Shown in pieces: positions 1 through 7,496 of a DNA stretch of 10,911 bases. Source of the stretch: Bacteroides sp. (GTDB lineage Bacteria; Bacteroidota; Bacteroidia; Bacteroidales; Bacteroidaceae); the NCBI GenBank assembly GCA_019414725.1, contig DXLM01000089.1, forward strand, positions 1 through 10,911, written 5' to 3'. Numbering within the stretch: the stretch's first letter is position 1; every line of letters starts with the position of its first letter. The notes under the pieces are model-generated. The model was given only the letters and a program-made list of their open reading frames with translations, searched no databases and was not told the DNA's origin. Made by a program: the position numbers and the translations under genes.

Positions 1-27
1 TATTTAGGGTTTGATTTTCGTCGGAAA

Positions 28-35
28 CAAAGTTA
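28..35 (-). promoter_or_regulatory. Possible divergent promoter -7 box (TAACTTTG on the - strand)
   Basis: The + strand reads CAAAGTTA, so the - strand reads TAACTTTG, which fits the Bacteroidetes housekeeping -7 consensus TAnnTTTG. Transcription would start near base 20 and leave the window to the left, which suggests a divergently oriented neighbour. No convincing TTTG -33 element is visible at the expected distance (about bases 55-60), so this is a weak call based on one box. Confidence 0.35.
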
Positions 36-119
36 GGTATTATTATTTAGATTATGAGCTGGAACTTATTTCTTTTTTCAGTTGATTATTACTAGAGTTT
101 TTTAATAAGAAATAGTTTT

Positions 120-153
120 ATTGGCATAATATTTTTAAGAAATGCTATATTTG
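120..153 (+). promoter_or_regulatory. Candidate housekeeping promoter of the sigma/anti-sigma/Sus locus
   Basis: TATATTTG at 146-153 matches the Bacteroidetes -7 consensus TAnnTTTG. ATTG at 120-123 is a partial match to the -33 element TTTG, with 22 bases between them. The predicted start of transcription is near 160, leaving a leader of under 20 bases before the ATG at 177. A weak AT-only inverted repeat (TATTAA at 157-162, TTAATA at 168-173) lies in that short leader. The promoter would supply basal sigma and anti-sigma factor; control by the ECF factor itself cannot be judged because its target sequence is unknown. Confidence 0.55.
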
Positions 154-176
154 CAATATTAATAGTCTTAATAAAG

Positions 177-764
177 ATGGATGCAAGTATAGTAGATAAA
201 GATTTGATTGAAAGAATAAACAAAGGAGAAGAAAAAGCTTTTGAGGTTTTATATAATAGCTATTTTGTCTATCTCTGTGCTTGTGCTAATTCTTATATCT
301 TTAACCCTGTGGAAGCGCAAGATATAGTTAATGAGACTTTTGCTAAAATATGGTATAGGCGTGGTGAGTTATCTTTTCCTATTCATGCTTATTTGATACG
401 TGCTATTCAGAACGGGTGTTTGAATTACCTCCGTTCGCTTCACAGTCGTGAAAGAATTATAGATGAATACCGTGAAGCATTACTTGAGTATCAAGAAGAA
501 TTTTGTACTTCTGAGTGTTCGCCTTTGCAAGAAATGGAATTAGCTGATTTGGAAAAATCAGTCCAAAATATAGTGTCTTCCTTGCCTGATAAATGCAGGT
601 TCATTTTTGAGCAATATCTTTATTCCAATTTGACTCCTCAAGAGATTGCAGATAAAAATAATATTTCAGTCAATACAGTCAGAGTACATGTAAAAAATGC
701 CATGGATAAAATAAGAGAAAAGGTGGGATCTAGAGTGGGGATTCTATTATTTTTTCTTTTCTAA
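177..764 (+). CDS. ECF (extracytoplasmic function) RNA polymerase sigma factor, Bacteroidetes FecI-like type
   Basis: This 195-residue protein has the two-domain sigma-70 layout of ECF factors. Region 2 spans about residues 22-92 and includes EAQDIVNETFAKIW (46-59), the segment that contacts core polymerase and the -10 region. A linker of about 30 residues follows. Region 4 spans about 124-182, with a helix-turn-helix in LTPQEIADKNNISVNTVRVHVK (152-173) that would read the -35 element. No region 1 or 3 is present. The protein ends in a hydrophobic tail (VGILLFFLF, 187-195); similar tails are, from memory, common in this Bacteroidetes family. A FecR-type anti-sigma gene starts 85 bases downstream, and STN-SusC and SusD genes follow. 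It should therefore direct polymerase to promoters of this locus when the anti-sigma factor releases it. The ATG at 177 fits the upstream promoter. The exact regulon is not visible. Confidence 0.95.
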   Translation: MDASIVDKDLIERINKGEEKAFEVLYNSYFVYLCACANSYIFNPVEAQDIVNETFAKIWYRRGELSFPIHAYLIRAIQNGCLNYLRSLHSRERIIDEYREALLEYQEEFCTSECSPLQEMELADLEKSVQNIVSSLPDKCRFIFEQYLYSNLTPQEIADKNNISVNTVRVHVKNAMDKIREKVGSRVGILLFFLF

Positions 765-819
765 AAAAAGAATGAAAAAAATCTGTTTTTGGCTTAAATG
801 TTTTGTCTGTTGCCTGTGT

Positions 820-835
820 ATTATCTATAGATAAT
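820..835. repeat. 16-base perfect palindrome between the sigma and anti-sigma genes
   Basis: Bases 820-835 read ATTATCTATAGATAAT, identical to their own reverse complement. The palindrome ends 14 bases before the anti-sigma start codon at 850. It could be an operator for a dimeric regulator or a small RNA hairpin affecting translation of the downstream gene. It is AT-rich, so chance is a real possibility. The remainder of the 85-base gap (765-849) shows no clear TAnnTTTG promoter box. Confidence 0.5.
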
Positions 836-849
836 TCCAAAGATATAAA

Positions 850-1860
850 ATGAACAGCCAAATAGATGAATTTGAACAAATAATGCTGGATTATCTGAAA
901 GGCGAAATCTCGTCTGAAGATATGCAGAAACTAACTATATTACTGAAAAGAGAGAATGTTTGTCGCGAAAAATATCGTGAAATAGCCCGTTCTTATGCAT
1001 TGGCATCCTCTTCTTGGTTTGCACGCAGGAAAGAGCGGAATTTAGAACAATTGCGTGATACTTTAAATTTTCATTCTTCCCGTAAACATTCATTTTTCCG
1101 CAAAATAAGTGTTTGGGGAAGTGTGGCTGTATGGGCTTTGCTGATTGGTTGCAGCATAACGTGCTTTTATTTATATCATTCGTCTGGTCAAGAGGTTCTT
1201 GCTCCCTCCTATTGTCAGATTGAAATTCCCCAGGGAGCCAGTTCAAAATTACTATTACCCGATAGTACCATTGTTTTTCTGAATGGGGGAACGGTTTTAA
1301 AATATGATGCTTTGTTGCGGCATCAGGCTGACCGGGAAGTTTTTCTTTCGGGCGAGGCTTATTTCAAAGTTGCCAGGAATGTGCGCAAACCTTTTATCGT
1401 CCATACGGGGGAACTGAATATACAAGTGCTGGGTACGACATTTAATGTAGCTTCTTATCCTGATGATGCAGAAATAAAAGTGAGTCTTGTAGAGGGTAGT
1501 GTGAATGTTTATACTACTTCAGATGCTAAAAAGAATATACTGCTTTCCCCTGATGAACAGGCTGTTTTTAATAAGGATGATAAGGCTTTGTTTATGAGGA
1601 AGATAGATGCTTCTTCTCAAGCAGCTTGGACTACAGGAAGATTGGTATTTGTCAATGAAAAGTTATTTGATATTTTGAAATCAATCGAAAAAAAATATGA
1701 CGTACAGATACTTGTGCAGTCCCGGAAAGTCTATACTGAATATTTTTCAGGAAGTATAGATGCGAATCTGACCTTGGATGAAATCCTTTCTTATCTGGAT
1801 GTGGATAATAAGTTTATGTGGAGAAAGAAAGGAAAAACAATAGTCGTTACAGACCGTTGA
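850..1860 (+). CDS. FecR-family anti-sigma factor (inner membrane, DUF4974-type C-terminus)
   Basis: This 336-residue single-pass inner-membrane regulator should hold the neighbouring ECF sigma factor inactive. The cytoplasmic N-terminus (about 1-85) is the sigma-binding part. A hydrophobic segment at about 88-109 is the membrane span. The periplasmic FecR domain covers about 122-222 and carries family motifs: IPQGASSKLLLPDST (126-140), GEAYFKV (168-174), FIVHTGELNIQVLGTTFNV (182-200) and VSLVEGSV (211-218). The C-terminal domain (about 260-334, starting AAWTTGRLVFVNEKLFDILKSI) fits DUF4974, which in this family is the part expected to contact the STN domain of a partner transporter. The length is normal and all domains are intact. 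The gene sits between its likely sigma partner and an STN-containing SusC gene, the standard order for cell-surface signalling loci. Partner assignment is inferred from this context. Confidence 0.95.
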   Translation: MNSQIDEFEQIMLDYLKGEISSEDMQKLTILLKRENVCREKYREIARSYALASSSWFARRKERNLEQLRDTLNFHSSRKHSFFRKISVWGSVAVWALLIGCSITCFYLYHSSGQEVLAPSYCQIEIPQGASSKLLLPDSTIVFLNGGTVLKYDALLRHQADREVFLSGEAYFKVARNVRKPFIVHTGELNIQVLGTTFNVASYPDDAEIKVSLVEGSVNVYTTSDAKKNILLSPDEQAVFNKDDKALFMRKIDASSQAAWTTGRLVFVNEKLFDILKSIEKKYDVQILVQSRKVYTEYFSGSIDANLTLDEILSYLDVDNKFMWRKKGKTIVVTDR

Positions 1861-1912
1861 CGGATAAATAAGAAGTACATGCCTAAATAATTGTTAACTA
1901 AAAATTCTAAGT

Positions 1913-4900
1913 ATGAAAAAAAACTTTTGTAAAGTTCGTAGGGAACATTGGTTCTCTCTTGTATGGGTCGTTTCATTTTTACTATGGGGGAACGTCGCTA
2001 TGGCCGCATTGCCTATTCAGGAGGCAAGGTTTTCTATGCAACAGCATTCAGTAGCTTTGAGCCGGGTTTTTCATGAGATTGAAAAGCAGACCGGTTACTC
2101 TTTCCTTGTTCGCAATAATGATATCAATATGAATGAGAAAGTGTCTATTGATGTCAGAAATAAAAGTGTGGAAGAAGTGCTTGAGATGTTGTTTGCAGGG
2201 AGAAATATCTGCTATAAAGTGGAAGGGGAACATATTTCTGTTTATAAGCCTCAGCAAGCAAGACAGAATACAATTACCGGATTAGTAATGGATGTGGCAA
2301 AGGAACCGATTATCGGTGCTTCTGTTGTGGTAATGGGGACTACTAACGGGTGTATCACGGATTTTGATGGAAAATTTTCTTTAGAAGTTCCTGAATTTCC
2401 TGTGAAGTTACAAATAAGTTATATTGGTTATAAGTCTCAAGAAATAGCCGTGCATGATACAAAAACCATTCAGGTGGTATTGCGTGAGGACACTGAAACT
2501 TTAGACGAAGTGGTGGTAGTGGGCTACGGCTCACAGAAAAAGGCAAACCTGACAGGAGCCGTTGCCTCGGTCAAAATGGATGAAGTGATTGGTGACCGTC
2601 CGCTGGTTAATGCCGCTGAGGCGTTGCAAGGAACCGTGCCGGGATTACTTGTTTCAAGTAATGGTAATGATCCAGGACAAGGGAAGAAATTTCAGGTTCG
2701 CGGAGCTTATTCTGTCGGTATAAAGAACGATGATGGTTCGTATGGTAATACCATTGAACCGTTGGTACTGATTGATAATGTGGAAGGTGATATTGATATG
2801 ATTAATCCTGAAGATATTGAGACGGTAACTGTTTTGAAAGATGCTGCTTCGGCAGCTATTTATGGTGCGCGTGCAGCAGGTGGTGTTATTCTGATTACTA
2901 CCAAACGTCCTAAAGGTGGTACTAGTTTTCAATTGAATTATAATAATAATTTTGCCTTTTCGAATGCTATAAACCTTCCCAAACAAGCTCCGCTAATGGA
3001 TTATCTGCAAGCTTACTCGGATGCTGCCGGTGATCAGTTTTGGACTCCCGGGGCTCCTAGTGTAAGTAGATGGATGGAGTTGTTGAAGCAATATCAACAA
3101 GATCCTTCTTCATTGCAGACTATGGGGGATGGTATTTATAAGGATACGGATGGGTCACTTTATTATATGAATGAAAAGGACTTGGTGAAGAATATGCTCG
3201 AAACCAGTTTTCAGATGACTCATAATATTTCTGCTACCGGCGGTACGGATAAATTGAGATATAGATTATCCGCTGGTTATTTATCGAATGATGGTATTCT
3301 AGTGACTAATAAAGATAAATATGACAGAATGAATGTAAGCAGTTTTGTTTCCGCAGATATTACATCTTGGTTCACACAAGAAGCTACACTAAGCTATGCA
3401 CATAGTAAAAAGACTTTGCCGGCATCAGCTTTGGGTGGTATTTATTCCACTCGTCTGGCATCTTTTTATCCCGAAGGAGTGTGTCCGGAGGGAGCGGATG
3501 ATTTGGGTGGAGAAGGACTACCCTATTTTACTCCGAGGAATCAGGTAGAATGGTCAAATCCTTCAAAAACGATTAATGACAATCCGCGTATTTTTTTTAA
3601 ATCTATTTTGAAGCCTCTGAAAGGGTTGGAGATTGCATTTGAATATACATTTGATAAAAATATATATGATTATCATTGGTATACCGGAAGTGTGCCCTAT
3701 ACTACTATACAAGGAGGTAAAGATGTAACTCCGACCAATGATTATCTGCGTAAGTACAAGCAATATACAGACTATAATGCTTTCAACCTGTATGGGACGT
3801 ATGATTTTTCTTTAGGCGATCATCGTTTTAAGGTTATGGCTGGTTTCAATCAGGAATCGAAATATAAAGAAACTTTAGATGCCTACTCTTATGGACAGGC
3901 TATTACAGATATTCCTGCTATGGGATCAGGAACTTCTACCATCAAGGTCAATGACTCTTATGATGAATTTGCCGTGCGTGGTGGTTTCTTTCGTGTGAAT
4001 TATAATTATAGAGACAAATATCTTTTAGAAGTGAATGGACGTTATGACGGTTCTTCTAAATTTCCCAAAGAAAACCGGTTTGGTTTCTTCCCTTCTGTTT
4101 CTGTGGGCTGGCAGATTGCACAGGAAAAATTCATGGAAGCTACACGCGATTGGCTGGGAGGATTGAAAATACGTGCATCTTATGGTGAGATTGGTAATCA
4201 GAATGTTCCCTCTTATTCCTATACTCCGACTATGGAATTGAATAATAAGTATAACGGATGGTTATCAGGTAGTGATTTTGTAACCGCCATTAGTTCATTA
4301 CCAGCGTTGGTCAGCAACAGCTTTACATGGGAAAAAGTGGGAACACTGGATTTCGGATTGGATATATCTTTGCTGAACAATCGTTTGAATGGTACATTTG
4401 ATTGGTATCAACGGGATACTAAAGGTATGCTTGCTCCAGGTATGCAGTTACCGGGAGTGGTGGGTGCGAGCGCCCCATATCAGAATACGGCCGACATGCG
4501 TACTACTGGCTGGGAACTAAATTTGAACTGGAGAGATCAGATTGGTAAAGTAAGTTATCGTGTTGGTTTCAACTTGTCAGACAGTAAATCTAAAATAATG
4601 AAATATAATTCCAATGAGTCAAAAATACTAACGAGCACATTGAGCAACGGAAATACTTTTTGGAATTATTATGAAGGAAAGGAAATTGGAGAAATCTGGG
4701 GTTATGAAGCTAATGGATTTTATACAGTTGATGATTTTGAAAGCACCTCGTCTTGGATATTAAAGGATGGAATTACCGCTTTGGAGGGATATTCACCGCG
4801 GCCGGGTGATTTGAAGTTTAAAAACTTGAGAGATGAAGAAGGGAAAGAAAATATCATTACTTCCGGTAATAACACAGTGGACAATCCGGGAGACCGTAAA

Positions 4901-5428
4901 GTTATCGGGAACAATATGCCTCGTTATCTATATGGTATCAATTTGGGGGCTAGTTATGGAGGTTTTGATTTGAATATCTTCTTGCAGGGAACAGGTAAAC
5001 GTGACGCTTGGATTGCCAATACATTGAATATGCCTTTATACGCGGATTTTAAATTTGTACCTTTGTATGATGATTTGAGCAATTATTGGAAACCGGCCGA
5101 TTTAGCAGCAGGTGATTATACTTGCAGCAATCCGAATGCTGAATTTCCACGTGTTTATGGAAATTATGGAAACCAAGGCTCTAACTATCGTCAATCGGAC
5201 AAATTTCTGTCAGATGCTTCTTATTTACGTATTAAAAATGTAACTCTGTCCTATACAGTTCCTAAGGCATGGGTGTCGAAGCTGACATTGAAGCAGTTGA
5301 AAGCATTTGTCAGCATTGAAAATTTGGCTACGTTTTCATCATTACCGAAGGGAATTGATCCGGAGACTTTGAATTGGAACTATCCTGCATCGCGCACAGT
5401 TTCATTTGGTATAAACCTTACATTATAA
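1913..5428 (+). CDS. SusC/RagA-family TonB-dependent outer-membrane transporter with N-terminal STN signalling domain
   Basis: This 1171-residue outer-membrane protein should import glycan fragments using energy from TonB. A signal peptide ends near residue 31 (AMA before ALPIQ). An STN domain (about 42-113) is the signalling module that contacts FecR-type anti-sigma factors. A carboxypeptidase-D-like beta-sandwich follows (about 121-195, with GASVVVMGTTNGCITDFDGKF). The TonB-box region and plug start at DEVVVVGYG (198-206). The plug runs to about residue 335 and contains INPEDIETVTVLKDAASAAIYGAR (297-320) and GGVILITTKRPKGG. The rest is the beta-barrel, ending in FGINLTL rather than the commoner aromatic last residue. 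The length suits an STN-bearing SusC. The gene follows the anti-sigma gene by 52 bases and precedes susD by 25, so co-transcription is likely. The transported glycan cannot be deduced; the sulfatase downstream suggests it is sulfated. Confidence 0.97.
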   Translation: MKKNFCKVRREHWFSLVWVVSFLLWGNVAMAALPIQEARFSMQQHSVALSRVFHEIEKQTGYSFLVRNNDINMNEKVSIDVRNKSVEEVLEMLFAGRNICYKVEGEHISVYKPQQARQNTITGLVMDVAKEPIIGASVVVMGTTNGCITDFDGKFSLEVPEFPVKLQISYIGYKSQEIAVHDTKTIQVVLREDTETLDEVVVVGYGSQKKANLTGAVASVKMDEVIGDRPLVNAAEALQGTVPGLLVSSNGNDPGQGKKFQVRGAYSVGIKNDDGSYGNTIEPLVLIDNVEGDIDMINPEDIETVTVLKDAASAAIYGARAAGGVILITTKRPKGGTSFQLNYNNNFAFSNAINLPKQAPLMDYLQAYSDAAGDQFWTPGAPSVSRWMELLKQYQQDPSSLQTMGDGIYKDTDGSLYYMNEKDLVKNMLETSFQMTHNISATGGTDKLRYRLSAGYLSNDGILVTNKDKYDRMNVSSFVSADITSWFTQEATLSYAHSKKTLPASALGGIYSTRLASFYPEGVCPEGADDLGGEGLPYFTPRNQVEWSNPSKTINDNPRIFFKSILKPLKGLEIAFEYTFDKNIYDYHWYTGSVPYTTIQGGKDVTPTNDYLRKYKQYTDYNAFNLYGTYDFSLGDHRFKVMAGFNQESKYKETLDAYSYGQAITDIPAMGSGTSTIKVNDSYDEFAVRGGFFRVNYNYRDKYLLEVNGRYDGSSKFPKENRFGFFPSVSVGWQIAQEKFMEATRDWLGGLKIRASYGEIGNQNVPSYSYTPTMELNNKYNGWLSGSDFVTAISSLPALVSNSFTWEKVGTLDFGLDISLLNNRLNGTFDWYQRDTKGMLAPGMQLPGVVGASAPYQNTADMRTTGWELNLNWRDQIGKVSYRVGFNLSDSKSKIMKYNSNESKILTSTLSNGNTFWNYYEGKEIGEIWGYEANGFYTVDDFESTSSWILKDGITALEGYSPRPGDLKFKNLRDEEGKENIITSGNNTVDNPGDRKVIGNNMPRYLYGINLGASYGGFDLNIFLQGTGKRDAWIANTLNMPLYADFKFVPLYDDLSNYWKPADLAAGDYTCSNPNAEFPRVYGNYGNQGSNYRQSDKFLSDASYLRIKNVTLSYTVPKAWVSKLTLKQLKAFVSIENLATFSSLPKGIDPETLNWNYPASRTVSFGINLTL

Positions 5429-5453
5429 ATCACCTTTTAATCGAGTAAGCAAT

Positions 5454-7373
5454 ATGAAAAAGATATTTATAAGTTTTGCCATCTTGGCAGGCGTTACGCT
5501 CTCGGGATGTAACGATAGTTTTTTGGATAAACTTCCGGTAACTGATCCGACGGAAGAAACCGTTTTTAAGTCATACGATAATTTTTTGGCATTTATGTGG
5601 CCTTGTTATGAGATGTTTTCAAACACGGATATCGCTACCTCTGTAAATGGAATAGGGCAAAATTCTCACTATCAAGGAGATATAAATGCAGGTTTTATGG
5701 ATTCTAAGTATGAGTCCAGCTCTAATAATTATGCTTACCAGAAGATAACAAGCACAGCTACGGGAAATGGCTGGAGCTTTGGATACTTGCGTCGTATCAA
5801 TATGATGCTGACGCACATTGATGGTTCCAATCTGACGGATGTTGAGAAAAACCATTGGAAGGCAGTAGGTTATTTTTTCCATTCTTACTGGTATATGGAA
5901 CTGATAAATCGTTTTGGTGATATTCCTTGGATAGAAACCGTTCTGAATGATGAATCTCCCGAGGCGTATGGTCCTCGGGTGGCTCGTAAAGAAGTGGCGG
6001 ATAAAGTTCTGGACCGTTTGAAATGGGCGGAAGAAAATATAGGCGATTTCCAAAGCAGGGATGGTGATAACACCATTAATCGTGACTGTATTCGTGCGGC
6101 TATTTCACGTTTTACATTACGTGAGGGAACGTGGCGCAAATATCATGAACTTGGAGATTATGATAAGTATTTCACGGAATGTATTCGTGTGTCCAAGTTA
6201 TTGATGGATGATTATCCTACTTTATATTATGGCACGGACGGACAGCCTGCTGCGGGTTATGGCGAGATGTGGACAACAGAAAGTTTAAAGGGGATTCCGG
6301 GAGTGATTCTATATAAGGAATATGTCGATGATATCAATAACTGTAACTATAGTTATATGGAGCATACCTCTTCGCATTATGTGGAGATGAATCAAAAGAC
6401 CGTTGATCTATATTTGATGAAAAACGGTAAACCTATTTTGAATCATGCTTCCAGTTATCATGGTGACAAGGATATGTATGCCACATTCCGTGATAGAGAC
6501 CCCCGCTTGTATCATACCGTAATCCCTCCTTACAAAGTAAAAGCGGGTAAAGGAGACTATCCTACTTGGTCATATACAGATGATCCTGCCGATCGTGAAT
6601 ATATTGATATTATGAAACCTAATGAATCATGTTCTAATCCGGGTACAGGCATGAAACGTTTGCCCGGTCAGAACTGGAGTGCTTCGTTGGTTCCTGAAAT
6701 TCCTCGATTGGGAACAGGGGCGTTTGTTACATGCCGATCGGGCTATTATGTCTGGAAGAATTGGAGCCAGTGGGAAAAGAGTTTTAATAACGGTGCACAA
6801 AACACAGCCGACAAGCCTATTTTTAAGATAGAAGAGGTTTTATTGAATTATGCCGAAGCCATGTTTGAAGCAGGGCAGTTCAATCAACCGGTTGCTGATA
6901 TTACTATTAATAAATTGCGTGACCGTGCTGGAGTTGCTCAAATGGTTGTTGCTGATATTAATGATAGTTTTGATCCTAATCGTGGCAAATACTACCCTAA
7001 AGGCAATGATAATGGCATTTTGGTGGATCCTGTATTATGGGAGATACGTCGTGAAAGAATTATTGAGCTGATGGGAGAAGGTTTTGGTTTCTATGATATC
7101 AGACGTTGGAGAATGGCACCTTGGTTCTTGAATAAGACTGCAACAGGATTATGGCTTTCAAAAGAAAAGGCGGCAGCGGCGGGATATACTTTGTATAACA
7201 CGGAGACAGGCTATTCGGATGGAGCAACAGGGACAATGAAAGAGGGATATCTGTATTTGTTCAATGACCCATTGAAAGAGGGCAAAGGATGGTTGGAGAA
7301 ATATTATTTATATCAGGTTCCGACAACTGAAATATTGTTGAATCCTGCTTTGGAACAGAATCCAGGTTGGTAA
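5454..7373 (+). CDS. SusD/RagB-family surface glycan-binding lipoprotein
   Basis: This 639-residue lipoprotein should cap the SusC barrel and capture glycan at the cell surface. A lipoprotein signal peptide ends at the lipobox LSGC, making Cys19 the lipidated residue, and NDSFLDKLP follows as in many SusD proteins. The body is the helical SusD fold. Family features near the C-terminus include FKIEEVLLNYAEAMFEAGQ (about 457-475, a TPR-like helix pair), the INKLRDRAG segment (about 485-493), WEIRRERIIELMGEGFGFYDIRRW (about 528-551) and the closing LNPALEQNPGW, a typical SusD ending. At 639 residues it is somewhat longer than many SusD proteins (roughly 500-600), with no break or frameshift. It starts 25 bases after susC and is followed by a hairpin at 7391-7430. 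The ligand is unknown; pairing with the adjacent SusC is strongly expected. Confidence 0.96.
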   Translation: MKKIFISFAILAGVTLSGCNDSFLDKLPVTDPTEETVFKSYDNFLAFMWPCYEMFSNTDIATSVNGIGQNSHYQGDINAGFMDSKYESSSNNYAYQKITSTATGNGWSFGYLRRINMMLTHIDGSNLTDVEKNHWKAVGYFFHSYWYMELINRFGDIPWIETVLNDESPEAYGPRVARKEVADKVLDRLKWAEENIGDFQSRDGDNTINRDCIRAAISRFTLREGTWRKYHELGDYDKYFTECIRVSKLLMDDYPTLYYGTDGQPAAGYGEMWTTESLKGIPGVILYKEYVDDINNCNYSYMEHTSSHYVEMNQKTVDLYLMKNGKPILNHASSYHGDKDMYATFRDRDPRLYHTVIPPYKVKAGKGDYPTWSYTDDPADREYIDIMKPNESCSNPGTGMKRLPGQNWSASLVPEIPRLGTGAFVTCRSGYYVWKNWSQWEKSFNNGAQNTADKPIFKIEEVLLNYAEAMFEAGQFNQPVADITINKLRDRAGVAQMVVADINDSFDPNRGKYYPKGNDNGILVDPVLWEIRRERIIELMGEGFGFYDIRRWRMAPWFLNKTATGLWLSKEKAAAAGYTLYNTETGYSDGATGTMKEGYLYLFNDPLKEGKGWLEKYYLYQVPTTEILLNPALEQNPGW

Positions 7374-7390
7374 ATAGGTAAATGTTAATA

Positions 7391-7436
7391 TAAAGTCGTC
7401 TTTATATAATTTTTATTTGAGGCGACTTTATTATTT
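7391..7436 (+). terminator. Intergenic hairpin after susD, probable partial terminator
   Basis: Bases 7391-7402 (TAAAGTCGTCTT) pair with 7419-7430 (GAGGCGACTTTA) over 12 positions, including two G-U pairs, around a 16-base AT-rich loop. The trailing TTATTTC is only moderately T-rich, so termination may be incomplete. Located between susD and the sulfatase, it would lower sulfatase expression relative to susC/susD, or protect the 3' end of the susCD message. No clear TAnnTTTG promoter lies between the hairpin and the sulfatase start, which favours partial read-through. Confidence 0.65.
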
Positions 7437-7496
7437 CATCAATTGGAATATTTTCCATATCTTGCTCAAAGAAAAACTAATTCAATAAACTGTATA

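Noticed and set aside
935..1246. 103-residue - strand frame inside the anti-sigma gene
   Set aside because: It is antisense to the conserved membrane and FecR region, with low-complexity, unfamiliar protein sequence.
850..1860. Possible truncation of the anti-sigma factor
   Set aside because: N-terminal sigma-binding part, membrane segment, FecR domain and C-terminal domain are all present in one unbroken frame of normal length.
5619..6139. Overlapping - strand frames of 144 and 84 residues inside the SusD gene
   Set aside because: They are antisense to a clearly coding SusD sequence, overlap each other in different frames, and show no domain, signal peptide or start region of their own.
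7443..7496. Longer sulfatase reading frame starting at a TTG codon at 7443
   Set aside because: It would place 18 residues without signal-peptide character ahead of a clean signal peptide that begins at the ATG at 7497, and it starts almost on top of the preceding hairpin.
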